From positions 89,396-153,395 of the forward strand of contig JAVBMD010000008.1 in NCBI GenBank assembly GCA_031552825.1: a stretch of DNA of 64,000 bases, given 5' to 3'. Shown here piece by piece: positions 24,644 to 33,570 of the stretch. How positions within the stretch are numbered: the first letter of the stretch is position 1; every line of letters begins with the position of its first letter. The position numbers and the translations under genes were made by a program. The notes below the pieces were generated by a model. The model was not told the DNA's origin and made no database searches. It saw only the letters and a list, made by a program, of their open reading frames with translations. The stretch comes from WQXF01 sp031552825. GTDB taxonomy: Bacteria; Bacillota; Clostridia; Christensenellales; Aristaeellaceae.

Positions 24644-25741
24644 ATGGTCAAAAAGCACGTCGCCCGACCCTCTTGGGTGCCACGTTTGCTGATGCTGGGC
24701 GGTGTGCTGATCTTGCTGATCGGCGTCGCCTTCCTCTTCCGCGCGTTTCGTACCAGCACGGATCGGCCGATCAAGCTCAACGCATTGCCCACACAACAGC
24801 TCATGCCCTTCGGCAATGAAGTTTTACATTATGATGGCATGATGCTGCACTGCCTTACCACCGGCGGCACCCGGCGTTGGTCGTTTCAAATCGGCCAAGG
24901 CGCCGGCTTTCATACAAACGGCAAGCGCATCACCGCTTGGTCGGCCAATCAGCTCTACATCCTCAACCGCGACGGCCGCGCTATTTACAACGACAAAATG
25001 GACGCGCACGTTCAGTTCGCCCGCGCGGGCAACAACTATGTAGCCGCCTTCGTTGGCACGCGGGACGAGGGCAACATCCACGTCATCGACGGCGACGGCA
25101 AAAGCGTGGACGTCGTTCAGGTGACCAGCTCTACGCTGCTGGATGTCGGCTTTTTTTCCGAATCGCCGGAGCTTATGTGGACGCTGGGGCTGGAGACCAC
25201 CGGCACCGTACCCTCCACCACCATGCGCACCTATGAGCCGGGCAAGCTGATTACCGGCAGTGCCACGCTCGGCGAGCAGCTGATCTACCGCGTGCAGTAT
25301 CACAACGGAAAATTGCGCGTGGTGGATACGCGCCAGATCCGCACCTACGATTACCGCATCAAGGAAGATACAAGCGTTCCCACGGTGCTGATATACGGCT
25401 GGTATCTGCAGGATTCTAGGCAGGTAGGGCGCGAACTCATCCAATTGCTGGTGCCTACGGTAAAGCAGGACGGCTCGCTCAGCACCACAGACCTGCGCCT
25501 GCTTACCGGCAACAACAGCCGCGTGCTGCACCTGCCTGCTCCCTGTGTCGGCGCGGTGCTCGGCAGTAAAGCCGTGTTCGGCTTCTCCGGCAACTACGTG
25601 TATATGTGCCACTATGGGAACAACTCTTTTTCCGCCTTTACCTTGCCCATTCAAGTGTCCAAAGTAATCGGCATCACGCAAAACGACCGCGCCATCGTCG
25701 CCGATGCCAACGCGGTGTATCTGGTGCAACTACCGAAATAG
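24644..25741 (+). CDS. Membrane-anchored beta-propeller protein (DUF5711-like)
   Basis: A 365-residue protein. A basic N terminus (VKKHVARPSWVPR) precedes one transmembrane helix (LLMLGGVLILLIGVAFLF, about 15-33). An extracytoplasmic region then shows repeated short beta motifs (RRWSFQIG, ITAWSANQLYILNRDG, YVAAFVG, LLDVGFFSESPELMWTL) like a PQQ-type propeller. This size and its position directly upstream of cvpA match the DUF5711 family of Clostridia; the function is unknown. ATG 24644 follows AAGGGGG closely. The earlier in-frame ATG at 24557 has no ribosome site and overlaps the preceding gene. Confidence 0.8.
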   Translation: MVKKHVARPSWVPRLLMLGGVLILLIGVAFLFRAFRTSTDRPIKLNALPTQQLMPFGNEVLHYDGMMLHCLTTGGTRRWSFQIGQGAGFHTNGKRITAWSANQLYILNRDGRAIYNDKMDAHVQFARAGNNYVAAFVGTRDEGNIHVIDGDGKSVDVVQVTSSTLLDVGFFSESPELMWTLGLETTGTVPSTTMRTYEPGKLITGSATLGEQLIYRVQYHNGKLRVVDTRQIRTYDYRIKEDTSVPTVLIYGWYLQDSRQVGRELIQLLVPTVKQDGSLSTTDLRLLTGNNSRVLHLPAPCVGAVLGSKAVFGFSGNYVYMCHYGNNSFSAFTLPIQVSKVIGITQNDRAIVADANAVYLVQLPK

Positions 25742-25764
25742 TACGAAAGGTGGGAGCCCGCGCA

Positions 25765-26475
25765 TTGAACGTCGTAGATCTGATTATTCTGGGCATCATC
25801 GGAATCAGCATCTTGTTCGGCCTGTACAAAGGATTCATCAACGCCATGCTGGGCTTGATCGGTCTGTTCCTCGCGCTGGTGATCGCCTACGTGGCCTACC
25901 CGCATGTGGCTAAGTCGTTGCAGGGCAACGAAAGCTTGGTTCGCACGCTGATCCACTATTCCGACGCGTCCTCGCGCATTCACGATCTGGATCTCTCGCT
26001 GACGCCGGTGGCCAATATCCCGCCGCAGATCATCGACGAGGTGCTCACGCGCGCCGCGCTGCCCCAGCCCTTTGATGCCTTTGTGCGCGCCAACGTCACC
26101 GGGCAGGTGTTCGCCGCGCTGGGCAGCACCAATATCTCGGAGTACCTGAACCAAACCATCATCGCGGTGTCGATCAACATCCTATGTTTTCTCGCCAGTT
26201 TCGGCGTGGCCTACGCGGTCATCATGCTGCTGGTACACCTGATCGGCTACGTGTTCCGAATGCCAGTGCTCAAGCATCTGGATCTGCTGCTGGGCGGGCT
26301 GTTCGGCGGCGCGCGCGGTATCTTTCTGGTATTCGTGCTGTTCGCGCTGGTGCCCATCCTGCTCACCGTATCGCCGATCGAACAGGTTTCGCAGGCCATC
26401 GCCGAATCGCAGCTGGCGGGCATTTTCTACAAAAGCAACCTGATTCAGTCCATCATGCAGGGGACGTTGTTTTAA
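25765..26475 (+). CDS. CvpA family membrane protein
   Basis: A 236-residue protein. It begins with the CvpA-type segment VVDLIILGIIGISILFGLYKGFINAMLGL and has about four hydrophobic helices, with the conserved LDLLLGGLFGGARGIFLVFV near the end. CvpA proteins are needed for colicin V production in E. coli and for envelope homeostasis elsewhere; the mechanism is unclear. The likely start is TTG 25765, 8 bases after GGTGGGAG. It sits 23 bases after the DUF5711-like gene, so both are cotranscribed. Confidence 0.88.
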   Translation: MNVVDLIILGIIGISILFGLYKGFINAMLGLIGLFLALVIAYVAYPHVAKSLQGNESLVRTLIHYSDASSRIHDLDLSLTPVANIPPQIIDEVLTRAALPQPFDAFVRANVTGQVFAALGSTNISEYLNQTIIAVSINILCFLASFGVAYAVIMLLVHLIGYVFRMPVLKHLDLLLGGLFGGARGIFLVFVLFALVPILLTVSPIEQVSQAIAESQLAGIFYKSNLIQSIMQGTLF

Positions 26476-26488
26476 GCCCAGACGATAC

Positions 26489-26522
26489 AAAAGGGGCGAC
26501 TTCAACCGAAGCCGCTCCTTTT
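26489..26522. terminator. Bidirectional terminator between cvpA and the C39-like gene
   Basis: AAAAGGGGCGACTTC (26489-26503), AACC loop, GAAGCCGCTCCTTTT (26508-26522), with A and T runs at the two ends. It lies between two convergent genes and serves both. Confidence 0.88.
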
Positions 26523-26523
26523 A

Positions 26524-28224
26524 TTAATCATTCCCTTCCCGCGCGATGTCAAAGAGCAGCCACCAATGGCACTCCATCGCGAAGATGAGCTGCGAGGCTT
26601 CGATGCGCCGATCCTGCCCCACGGGGCGGCCATAGACATCGCTCGCCGGGCTTGCGGGATCGTACACGCGGAACCAGAGCCCTTGCCCCTCCCGCTCGTA
26701 GCCCTTGACCACGACGCAGTGGCCGGAAGAGCCCTCGTTGAGCAGCACCAGCAAGATGTGGCCCGCATCTAGGCTGTCGATCATGCGATCCGGATCGATG
26801 TCGGCCAAAACATAGGAAACGCCCCGCTGATCCAGCGCCGCCGATACCTGCTCCGGATACCACGGATTGCCGTCCAGCGGTTCGGCGGCGCGCAGGCTTT
26901 CCGGCGTAGCGGCGCTATCTGGGTCGAGCCAGCGCAGCACCATGGCGGCGGCGGCGGGCATGCAGTTGTTGGCGCTGAAAGCGCCGCTGTCCTCCTGCGC
27001 AAAGTACCAAGGCCAACTGACGCCATTGTCGACGACGCGCACCGGCTCCGCCAGCCGCGGATGTTCCGCGAAGGCACGCGTCAGCCGATGCATGCGCAGA
27101 GCGGCATCGCCGATGGTCGGCACATCATCCCGCCCTTCCGGCGGCTCTGCCATCGCCACGCGCACAAAGCGGATCGCATGCGCCCAAACCGCCTCCCGCG
27201 TCATCACCCGATCCGGATCGAAGCACAAAAACCCTTCCGGCTCCAGCGTCACATAGGTCATCAACCCTTGCCCGCAGGCGCGTCGGGCATCGCGATGCTC
27301 GGTATCGTCCAGCTTGGGCATCCAGCGCGCGTCGACGGTCTTCTGTTTGGGATCCAAGCGCTCCAAGAGCGCCATCACGCCCCGGGCATAGACGGCGCGC
27401 GTCAGCGGTTTCGCTTGCCCCTTCTCGCCGGATTTCGGCCGCCACGCCGCAAGCACATCCAGCGGTATCCCCGCCAAATCGGCGGCCAGCTGCAGCGCTC
27501 GCTGCGCATCGGCGACGGTTGCGGGTAACGCCGCGGTGCGAAAATGCGCCGCCTCAGCCTGCTCCGCCCAGCGCAGCAGGGCAACCGCCATATCCTGCCG
27601 CGTAAGCGGCACGGACGCATCGGCGGCCAGCTCCTCCGGCGAAAGCAGGCGAAGCGCCGCCGCCTTGCGCATCGCGGGCGCCGCGCGCGACGCCGCCGTC
27701 ACGCCCTCCAGCGAAACCTCCGCCCCCTGCAGCGCCTCATACGCGCGCACCAGCCACGCCAGCAGCAGCGGCTGTGTCGCGCGCTGCGCGTACCAGCCCG
27801 GCTCCAGTGCGATGCCATGCGCCCGCAGCGCCACCATGGCGCGCAGATAGGCGGCATCGCCCAGCACCGCCAGCGTTTCCTCCTCGGGCAGGCGCAGCTC
27901 GCCGCTGTCCGGGTCAAAGCGCAGCGTCGCTAGGCACATACCGTCGGCAGCCCTGCCGATCCACCATTGCAGCGCATACCATGCGCCTTCTTCCTCGGCC
28001 AGCGTGCAGGCAACGCTGATGGTTTCCGGCTCCTCGATCCGGATTGTCGAATCGGCCAGCAGGCACCATGCCTCGATCTGCGCGCGCGCCTCGGGCATGC
28101 CTTTGCCCTCGGGCAGGCGCACAGCCGCCAGCGCGGCAGAAAACGGCTCCGCCTGCGTGGCGGCGGCGGGTTGCTGCCATGGCAGGCCGAGCAGCACCAA
28201 TAGGAGCGCCAACGTTTTTTTCAT
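26524..28224 (-). CDS. Secreted protein with SLH-like region and C-terminal C39-like peptidase domain
   Basis: A 566-residue protein with a signal peptide (LALLLVLLGLPWQQPAAA). The middle holds segments such as VPLTRQDMAVALLRWAEQAE and VMTREAVWAHAIRFVRVA that resemble degenerate SLH-type repeats. The C-terminal part (about 400-566) looks like a papain-fold C39-like peptidase: Cys in NNCMPAAAAMVLRW (about 421), His in GHCVVVKGYE (about 504) and Asp in RVYDPAS (about 518). It may cleave peptides outside the cell or process surface proteins. Its ATG overlaps the stop of the upstream gene (ATGA at 28221-28224), so translation is coupled. SLH similarity is weak; the catalytic triad reading is by motif only. 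Confidence 0.72.
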   Translation of the reverse strand: MKKTLALLLVLLGLPWQQPAAATQAEPFSAALAAVRLPEGKGMPEARAQIEAWCLLADSTIRIEEPETISVACTLAEEEGAWYALQWWIGRAADGMCLATLRFDPDSGELRLPEEETLAVLGDAAYLRAMVALRAHGIALEPGWYAQRATQPLLLAWLVRAYEALQGAEVSLEGVTAASRAAPAMRKAAALRLLSPEELAADASVPLTRQDMAVALLRWAEQAEAAHFRTAALPATVADAQRALQLAADLAGIPLDVLAAWRPKSGEKGQAKPLTRAVYARGVMALLERLDPKQKTVDARWMPKLDDTEHRDARRACGQGLMTYVTLEPEGFLCFDPDRVMTREAVWAHAIRFVRVAMAEPPEGRDDVPTIGDAALRMHRLTRAFAEHPRLAEPVRVVDNGVSWPWYFAQEDSGAFSANNCMPAAAAMVLRWLDPDSAATPESLRAAEPLDGNPWYPEQVSAALDQRGVSYVLADIDPDRMIDSLDAGHILLVLLNEGSSGHCVVVKGYEREGQGLWFRVYDPASPASDVYGRPVGQDRRIEASQLIFAMECHWWLLFDIAREGND

Positions 28225-29345
28225 CGCTCGTCTGCCTCCACTCGGGTGCTGATGGGCTCGATGTATAACGAAAAGCTAGCCATAATCGCCGGGATATCGG
28301 CGCGCATGCGGGCGACTTCCTCCCCAGCGTCTGCGGTCGGGACCTGTAGGTACACCGGCCAGTCCTTCGGGAAATCGGGGTAATAGAGGTTCTCGGCATG
28401 CCCGATCAGCGTCGCACCATGGGGCGGCTCTGCCTGCGCGGGCAGCACCGCCAACGAAAAGATCTCCTGCCCGCCTTCAACCGCCCAAAAGCGCCAGATC
28501 GTCTCAAGCATGCAATCGTCCTTGGCCACACCATCCACCCTATAGCGGCCAAACCAAGTCATAGGCAGCTGCAATGAAAACGGCGGATAGCCGCTTTCCC
28601 ACGTGATATAGCGGTCAGCCATCGGCACGGGAACTTCGCGCATCGTCCCAGTGGCGGGCTCAAAGGCGTACTGCGCGAGCGGCGCAAAGCTGTCAAACGG
28701 CGGCACCAACGGGCAATAATCCATGGCATCCACTCGAATCTCGCCGTTCGGTGTGAATTGCGTGCGCAGTTCGCTTTCGCCTTCTTCAACCATCGCCGCA
28801 CCGCGATCCACTTCCATCAGCGGCGTCCAATCGGTCAGATCGTACAGCGCAAAGGAATAATGGGTAATGCCTGACCCCGACCAAAGGCCGACATGCGCCA
28901 ACCGCGTGCGGCCGTCCTCGCCGGTGAACAGCTCATAGGAAAACTCATCGTCGCCAAAGGAGTGCAAGCTCAACACCCGCTCGCCGGTCGCATCGGTCAC
29001 CGCCGCGTAGTGCGCGTCAAACCCCTGCATGTGGTACGGTCCAAACAAGTGGAGAAATACCAGCATCTCCGGCTGATCGGCAGTGGTGAAGTATCCCTCG
29101 TACACCGTTTCTACCCGCAAATCCAACTCCGCGGCCTCGGCATCAAACCGCTTCACCGCCTTGAGCAAGGTTTCGGCCAGCCGCATATCCGGCGCGCCCA
29201 GCGCTTTGCTCCCGCTGGGTGCGGTGTGAGGATAATACGCGTCGCTCGCGTCGTTCCACAGGATGAGCACCGGGGCGCGATCTCCCGCGTGCCCAACGCT
29301 CACCATCGTCAGCAAAATACAAAGCGTTATTGCCCTGCGAAACAT
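28221..29345 (-). CDS. Secreted protein of unknown function
   Basis: A 374-residue protein with a signal peptide (ITLCILLTMVSVGHAG) and no lipobox cysteine. The rest is soluble and rich in aromatic and acidic residues (FLHLFGPYHMQGFDAHYAAV, ALYDLTDWTPLMEVDRG). It has no repeats and no catalytic motif I recognise. GGGGGGAG precedes ATG 29345. It starts 13 bases after uvrC ends and overlaps the C39-like gene by 4 bases, forming a probable uvrC-unknown-C39 operon. The 4-base overlap suggests equimolar production with the C39-like protein, perhaps as a partner. Confidence 0.8.
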   Translation of the reverse strand: MFRRAITLCILLTMVSVGHAGDRAPVLILWNDASDAYYPHTAPSGSKALGAPDMRLAETLLKAVKRFDAEAAELDLRVETVYEGYFTTADQPEMLVFLHLFGPYHMQGFDAHYAAVTDATGERVLSLHSFGDDEFSYELFTGEDGRTRLAHVGLWSGSGITHYSFALYDLTDWTPLMEVDRGAAMVEEGESELRTQFTPNGEIRVDAMDYCPLVPPFDSFAPLAQYAFEPATGTMREVPVPMADRYITWESGYPPFSLQLPMTWFGRYRVDGVAKDDCMLETIWRFWAVEGGQEIFSLAVLPAQAEPPHGATLIGHAENLYYPDFPKDWPVYLQVPTADAGEEVARMRADIPAIMASFSLYIEPISTRVEADER

Positions 29346-29358
29346 GCTTCTCCCCCCG

Positions 29359-31230
29359 TCACTTGGTCGCCAAAAAGTGCAGGTACACCGCCTGCGCGGC
29401 GGCCTTGTTCATGCCCGGCGCCTGCAAAAGTTCCTCGGCGGTAGCGCCCCGGATCGCGTCGATGTTCTTAAAATGCTTGAGCAGCGCGCGGCGGCGCGCC
29501 GGGCCGACGCCGGGGATGTCCTCCAGCTGCGAATGGGTGGCCGACTTGCCGCGCAGCGCGCGATGCCGCGTGATGCCGAAGCGGTGCGCCTCGTCACGCA
29601 CGCGCTGGATCAGGTGCAGCGCCGGGGAGGTGCGCGGCAGCAAGATGGGCTGCTCCGCACCGGGCAGGTAGATTTCCTCCAACCGCTCGGCTAAGCCGAA
29701 CATGGGGATGTCGAATCCGGCGGCGTGCATCGCGCGCCGCGCGTAGTCCAGCTGACCCGGCCCGCCGTCGATGAGGATCAGATCCGGCAGGTCGGTGAAG
29801 CTTCCGCCGGTCGGCGCAAGCCCCTTGGCCTCGCGATCCGCCATCTCGCGCTTGGCGTGCTCAAAACGGCGGGTAATCACCTCGTAATGCGAGGCATAGT
29901 CGTTGGGGCCTTCGACGGTCTTGATGCGGAAGTGGCGGTAGTCCTTCTTGCTGGCGATGCCGTCGATGCACACCACCATCGCGCCGACGCTATGGGTACC
30001 CTGCGTGTTGGAGATATCGTAGCCCTCGATGCGTCGCGGCGGCACCGGCAGGCCGATGGCCTCGGCCAGCGCGGCGCAGGCGTCGGTGGTGCGCGCCTGC
30101 TGGTTTTGCAGCTGCGCGTTGCGCTTGGCCAAGGCATCCTCGGCGTTCTTCTTGGCCATGGCGATCAGCTCGGTCTTTTGCCCCCGCTGCGGCTGGCGCA
30201 GCGACACCTTGGCGCCGCGCAGCGATCGCAGCCATTCCTCCACGCCCTCGGCGTCCTCGGTCAGCGCTTCGGTGAGGATCTCGGAAGGCACCTGCGCCGC
30301 GTCCTCATAGAATTGCAGGATAAAGTTTTGCAGCACCTCGCCTACCGGCGCGTCGCCGGCGCGCTCCAGCGCATAGTGCTCGCCGCCCACCATGCGCCCG
30401 CCGCGCACGAACAGCACCTGCACCATGGCGTCCAGGCCATCCTGCGCGACGGCGAGAATATCTTGATCGCCGCCGCCGGTGGAGATCGCCTTCTGCCGCT
30501 CCATCAGCGCCTGCACATCGCGCATATGCGAAAGGAGCGCAGCGGCCTGCTCATAGCGGAACGCTGCCGAGGCCGTCTGCATGCGCGCCGCCAGCGCGTC
30601 AAGCACGATTTGATACTTTCCCCCCAAAAAATCCATCGCTTGGCGCAGTTGCGCATGATATTCCTCGCGCGATACGCGCCCGGCGCACGGGGCGAGGCAT
30701 TGGCCGATCTGGTGATGCAGGCAGGGGCGGGTCGGTTTATCGGGGCGCAGCGGCTTTTTGCAGGTGCGCAGCGGGAACACCTTGCGCACCACCTCGATCA
30801 CCTCGCGCACGCTGGTGGCGCCGATGTAGGGGCCAAAGTATTTCGCGCCGTCGTTCTTCATGCGTCGCACCAGCTCCAGCCGAGGATAGTCCTCGCGCAC
30901 GTCGATGCGGATGTAGGGGTAGTGCTTATCGTCCTTGAGCAGGATGTTATAGTAGGGCATGTGCAGCTTGATGAGGTTGCACTCGAGGATCAGCGCCTCG
31001 AGGTTGGTATCGCAGAGCACGATATCAAAATCGTCGATCTTTTCCACCATGGCGCGCACCTTGGGCGTATGCCCGCGCGCGCTTTGGAAGTACTGCCGCA
31101 CGCGGTTTTTTAGGTTCTTTGCCTTGCCGACGTAGATGATCTTCTCGCCGCTCTTCATCAAATAGCAGCCCGGCGAATCCGGCAATTCGCGCAGCTTTTG
31201 TTTGAGCGTTTCGCTCTTTTCAGTCGGCAT
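29359..31230 (-). CDS. uvrC: Excinuclease ABC subunit C
   Basis: A 623-residue nucleotide-excision repair nuclease. Domains: GIY-YIG (PGCYLMKSGEKIIYVGKAKN, about 18-37), a Cys-containing region, UVR domain (about 205-235), the RNase H-like 5' nuclease with LILIDGGPGQLDYARRAM, and a C-terminal helix-hairpin-helix (EDIPGVGPARRRALLKHFKN). It makes the dual incisions with UvrAB. ATG 31230 follows AAGGGGG and gives the family length; codons upstream to 31317 are not conserved. The two downstream genes for secreted proteins have no obvious repair role. Confidence 0.97.
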   Translation of the reverse strand: MPTEKSETLKQKLRELPDSPGCYLMKSGEKIIYVGKAKNLKNRVRQYFQSARGHTPKVRAMVEKIDDFDIVLCDTNLEALILECNLIKLHMPYYNILLKDDKHYPYIRIDVREDYPRLELVRRMKNDGAKYFGPYIGATSVREVIEVVRKVFPLRTCKKPLRPDKPTRPCLHHQIGQCLAPCAGRVSREEYHAQLRQAMDFLGGKYQIVLDALAARMQTASAAFRYEQAAALLSHMRDVQALMERQKAISTGGGDQDILAVAQDGLDAMVQVLFVRGGRMVGGEHYALERAGDAPVGEVLQNFILQFYEDAAQVPSEILTEALTEDAEGVEEWLRSLRGAKVSLRQPQRGQKTELIAMAKKNAEDALAKRNAQLQNQQARTTDACAALAEAIGLPVPPRRIEGYDISNTQGTHSVGAMVVCIDGIASKKDYRHFRIKTVEGPNDYASHYEVITRRFEHAKREMADREAKGLAPTGGSFTDLPDLILIDGGPGQLDYARRAMHAAGFDIPMFGLAERLEEIYLPGAEQPILLPRTSPALHLIQRVRDEAHRFGITRHRALRGKSATHSQLEDIPGVGPARRRALLKHFKNIDAIRGATAEELLQAPGMNKAAAQAVYLHFLATK

Positions 31231-31286
31231 GACGGCGCCCCCTTTTGCGTTCCCTTCATTATGCCACAGGCAAAACCAATTTGAAA

Positions 31287-31310
31287 GAGCCAAGGGCAAT
31301 CCCTTGGCTC
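31287..31310 (-). terminator. Terminator hairpin of the DUF1292 gene
   Basis: GAGCCAAGGG-CAAT-CCCTTGGCTC followed on the minus strand by TTTC. It lies between the DUF1292 gene and uvrC. The remaining 31311-31435 shows nothing else recognisable. Confidence 0.7.
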
Positions 31311-31435
31311 CTGACACCTATTTAGTTGTATGCTTCCCATTGGCGAGGAGATGAAAAACCGGGTAGATCCTTCAGACTCCTTTGGCTCGTATTTCGATAC
31401 CTGATTCCAAGGGAAACCCTATTTGAAAAACCTTG

Positions 31436-31798
31436 TTATTTCTCCTCGTCGTCCTCGGCGATATCGTCGTCATCCTCTTCCGAGAAGCGAGCTTGCACAA
31501 CCTCGATCAGCTGTTCCAACATCGATTCTTCCGGGGAAATGAACTCTTCCATCTCCTCGCCGTCCTCGGCTGTAGAGGTAACCACCTTCATGATGTACAG
31601 GCTGTGCTCGTGGTCGCAGTCGCAATCTTCGCCGCAATCCCCTTCGTGGGCATGATCACACGCTTCTTCGTCGGCATCGCAGAGCACTGCGAACTCTTCA
31701 CCGTTATAGAAGAAGTAATCCATGACCTCCAGAAGCAGCGTGTTGCCTTCCTCGTCGGAGAATTCGACGATATCACGCTCGTCTTGCTCTTGGCCCAT
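31436..31798 (-). CDS. DUF1292 family protein with a His/Cys-rich insert
   Basis: A 120-residue acidic protein. The DUF1292 core reads RDIVEFSDEEGNTLLLEVMD, YFFYNGEEFAVLCDADE and SLYIMKVV. Unusually, the segment between strands holds four Cys and five His (positions about 41-61: CDADEEACDHAHEGDCGEDC then DCDHEH), suggesting metal binding. It ends in a run of Asp and Glu. The function of DUF1292 is unknown. ATG 31798 is 6 bases after GGGGGTG. The frame is open upstream to 31969 but there encodes leader sequence downstream of the promoter. Confidence 0.85.
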   Translation of the reverse strand: MGQEQDERDIVEFSDEEGNTLLLEVMDYFFYNGEEFAVLCDADEEACDHAHEGDCGEDCDCDHEHSLYIMKVVTSTAEDGEEMEEFISPEESMLEQLIEVVQARFSEEDDDDIAEDDEEK

Positions 31799-31906
31799 TG
31801 GCATCACCCCCACTTTCAACCGACTTTCTGGGATTCGAATTGTAGAGACAGCTGCCCCCTGAGGAAGCCCTTCCTCGTATTTCGATCCTCTTTCTCGGCC
31901 ACCTTT

Positions 31907-31935
31907 ATTATAACGTGCTCCGGTTAGAAAATCAA
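31907..31935 (-). promoter_or_regulatory. Promoter of the DUF1292 gene
   Basis: TTGATT (31930-31935) and TATAAT (31907-31912) on the minus strand with a 17-base spacer, leaving a leader of about 100 bases. Confidence 0.75.
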
Positions 31936-31992
31936 GCGCGGAAAACCTTTTGCCATAAAAAAGCCGCAATGCATCTTAATTTTTTCCAATCG

Positions 31993-32196
31993 CTATTGCT
32001 TCTTGCGCAGCGGCTCGTAGCTGCCGTCGGCCTGTTCCACCCTCACGCATTGGAGCGTCTGCTCCATATTGGCGCGAAACTCGCGTAAGTACTGCGCGCG
32101 CAGGCGCTGCTGTTCCTCTGCTTCGCCCTGCGTGAGGCCGAGCGTACGGCTTTTGCGTGCCAGTTCGTTGATGCGGGCGATCTGTTCGTGCTCCAT
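31993..32196 (-). CDS. DUF896 (YnzC/UPF0291) family protein
   Basis: A 67-residue protein starting MEHEQIARINELARKSRTLG and continuing with QRLRAQYLREFRANMEQTL. This is the compact two-helix DUF896 fold of Bacillota; B. subtilis YnzC is linked to the SOS regulon. The function is unknown. ATG 32196 follows AAGGAGGG by about 11 bases. It is divergent from the next GNAT gene. The upstream frame to 32274 lacks similarity. Confidence 0.9.
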   Translation of the reverse strand: MEHEQIARINELARKSRTLGLTQGEAEEQQRLRAQYLREFRANMEQTLQCVRVEQADGSYEPLRKKQ

Positions 32197-32307
32197 GTAG
32201 CGAAAACCCTCCTTCCGTGGTATGATGTTGATCTGCGCGTAGGAATTCGGCGGCGAGACGCCAACCTCCTGCAAGAAATATTTGCTTTATTTTGAGGTGA
32301 AGGATCG

Positions 32308-32832
32308 ATGATGACCGGGAAATGGCTGCCCGCCGTGCCTAGCCCCGGCGAAACGCTGGCCGAATGCATCGCCGACGCGCTCAAGGTGCGCCGGGCGGTA
32401 TTTGTGGAGGAGCAGGGGTTCCCCGCTGCCACCGAGCAGGATGCGCTGGACGCTATGAGCCGCCACGCCATGCTATACGACGGCGCGGAGCCGATTGCCA
32501 CCGGCAGGCTATACTGGGCGGAGGGGGATTTTCATGTCGGGCGCATCTGCGTGCTGCGCGCGTGGCGGGGGCAGGGCTGCGGCGATGCGCTGATGCGCCT
32601 GCTGCTGCACAAGGCGCTCGAGCACAACGCGCGCGCCGTGGTGCTCAGCGCGCAGGCGCAAGCCATGCCCTTTTACGCGCGCTACGGCTTTCTTCCCGAA
32701 GGCGCGCCCTACGCCGAGGACGGCGTGCCGCACCAGCAAATGCGCGCCGATGCCGACGCGCTGCGCGCGCTCTTCGATTGCAAGGCCTGCGCGCACCGCG
32801 CCGCCTGTGCGCAGGGCAAGGATATCCTTTAG
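32308..32832 (+). CDS. GNAT acetyltransferase (ElaA-like) with C-terminal Cys cluster
   Basis: A 174-residue protein. ALKVRRAVFVEEQGFPA and RICVLRAWRGQGCGDALMRL are typical of the YjcF/ElaA group of GNATs, with FYARYGFLPEG at the C-terminal motif. The last 20 residues add CKACAHRAACAQG, a small Cys cluster that is not part of the GNAT fold. The substrate is unknown. Start ATG 32308 with GAGGTGAAGG upstream (a second ATG follows directly). Confidence 0.88.
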   Translation: MMTGKWLPAVPSPGETLAECIADALKVRRAVFVEEQGFPAATEQDALDAMSRHAMLYDGAEPIATGRLYWAEGDFHVGRICVLRAWRGQGCGDALMRLLLHKALEHNARAVVLSAQAQAMPFYARYGFLPEGAPYAEDGVPHQQMRADADALRALFDCKACAHRAACAQGKDIL

Positions 32833-32914
32833 CGCTCCATATTCCGCCATCCATAGGATAGGACGAAGGGGAGAAATTTCCTCTCGTTCTATTTTTTGCT
32901 TAATGGAGGCTTGT

Positions 32915-33565
32915 ATGAGCCAGATTCCAGCGGGAAAAGCTGCCGAAATGTTCGAACAAATCGTTGGCTGGCCTTACGCATCGCCGGGTACCAACGACCG
33001 GCGCGGCATCGACTGCAGCGGCGCTTGGGTTCGCGTCTATAGCGCTTACAACGAAAAGCTGTACCATGGCAGCAACACCATCTACCGCAAGCACACCAAA
33101 CAGACCGGCGCCATCGCCAATATTTCTGATCTGCGCGTGGGCATGGCGGTATTCAAGCGCCGCTTCGATCAGCGGGAGCCCGCCCAATTTCGCGGCGACG
33201 GCCTAGGGAACTTTTACCACATCGGCTGTGTCACCAGCGTCTCTCCGCTGCGCATCGCGCACGCAACTACCCCCGTCGCCAAGGTGGACACCAGCCTCGG
33301 CGGCTGGACGCATTGGGGCCTGATGGATCGGGTGGTGTATGGCGTCTCTTCAACGCCGTCCACCGAGGTAGATTACCGCGCGCAGGTTGCAACCCAGTCC
33401 GGCCCGCTCAACCTGCGCGACGCCCCCAATCTTTCCGCCAAGGTGCTGACCACCCTCCCCAAGGGAACCGTCGTCGAGGTGCTCAAGGAACCCAATCAGT
33501 GGGTGCTCGCGCGGTACAAAGGGCAAACCGGGTATGTTTCGGTGCAGTATCTAAAGAAGATTTAA
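32915..33565 (+). CDS. NlpC/P60-like hydrolase with C-terminal SH3 domain
   Basis: A 216-residue protein. The N-terminal part has the NlpC/P60 signature: Cys in GIDCSGAWVRVYSAYN (about 33) and His in YHIGCVTSV (about 103). A SH3 domain follows (LNLRDAPNLSAKVLTTLPKG, about 156-216). Such enzymes cut peptidoglycan stem peptides. No signal peptide is visible, so it may leave by lysis or an alternative route, as phage-type lysins do, or act inside. GGAGG precedes ATG 32915. Monocistronic. Confidence 0.82.
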   Translation: MSQIPAGKAAEMFEQIVGWPYASPGTNDRRGIDCSGAWVRVYSAYNEKLYHGSNTIYRKHTKQTGAIANISDLRVGMAVFKRRFDQREPAQFRGDGLGNFYHIGCVTSVSPLRIAHATTPVAKVDTSLGGWTHWGLMDRVVYGVSSTPSTEVDYRAQVATQSGPLNLRDAPNLSAKVLTTLPKGTVVEVLKEPNQWVLARYKGQTGYVSVQYLKKI

Positions 33566-33570
33566 AAAAA

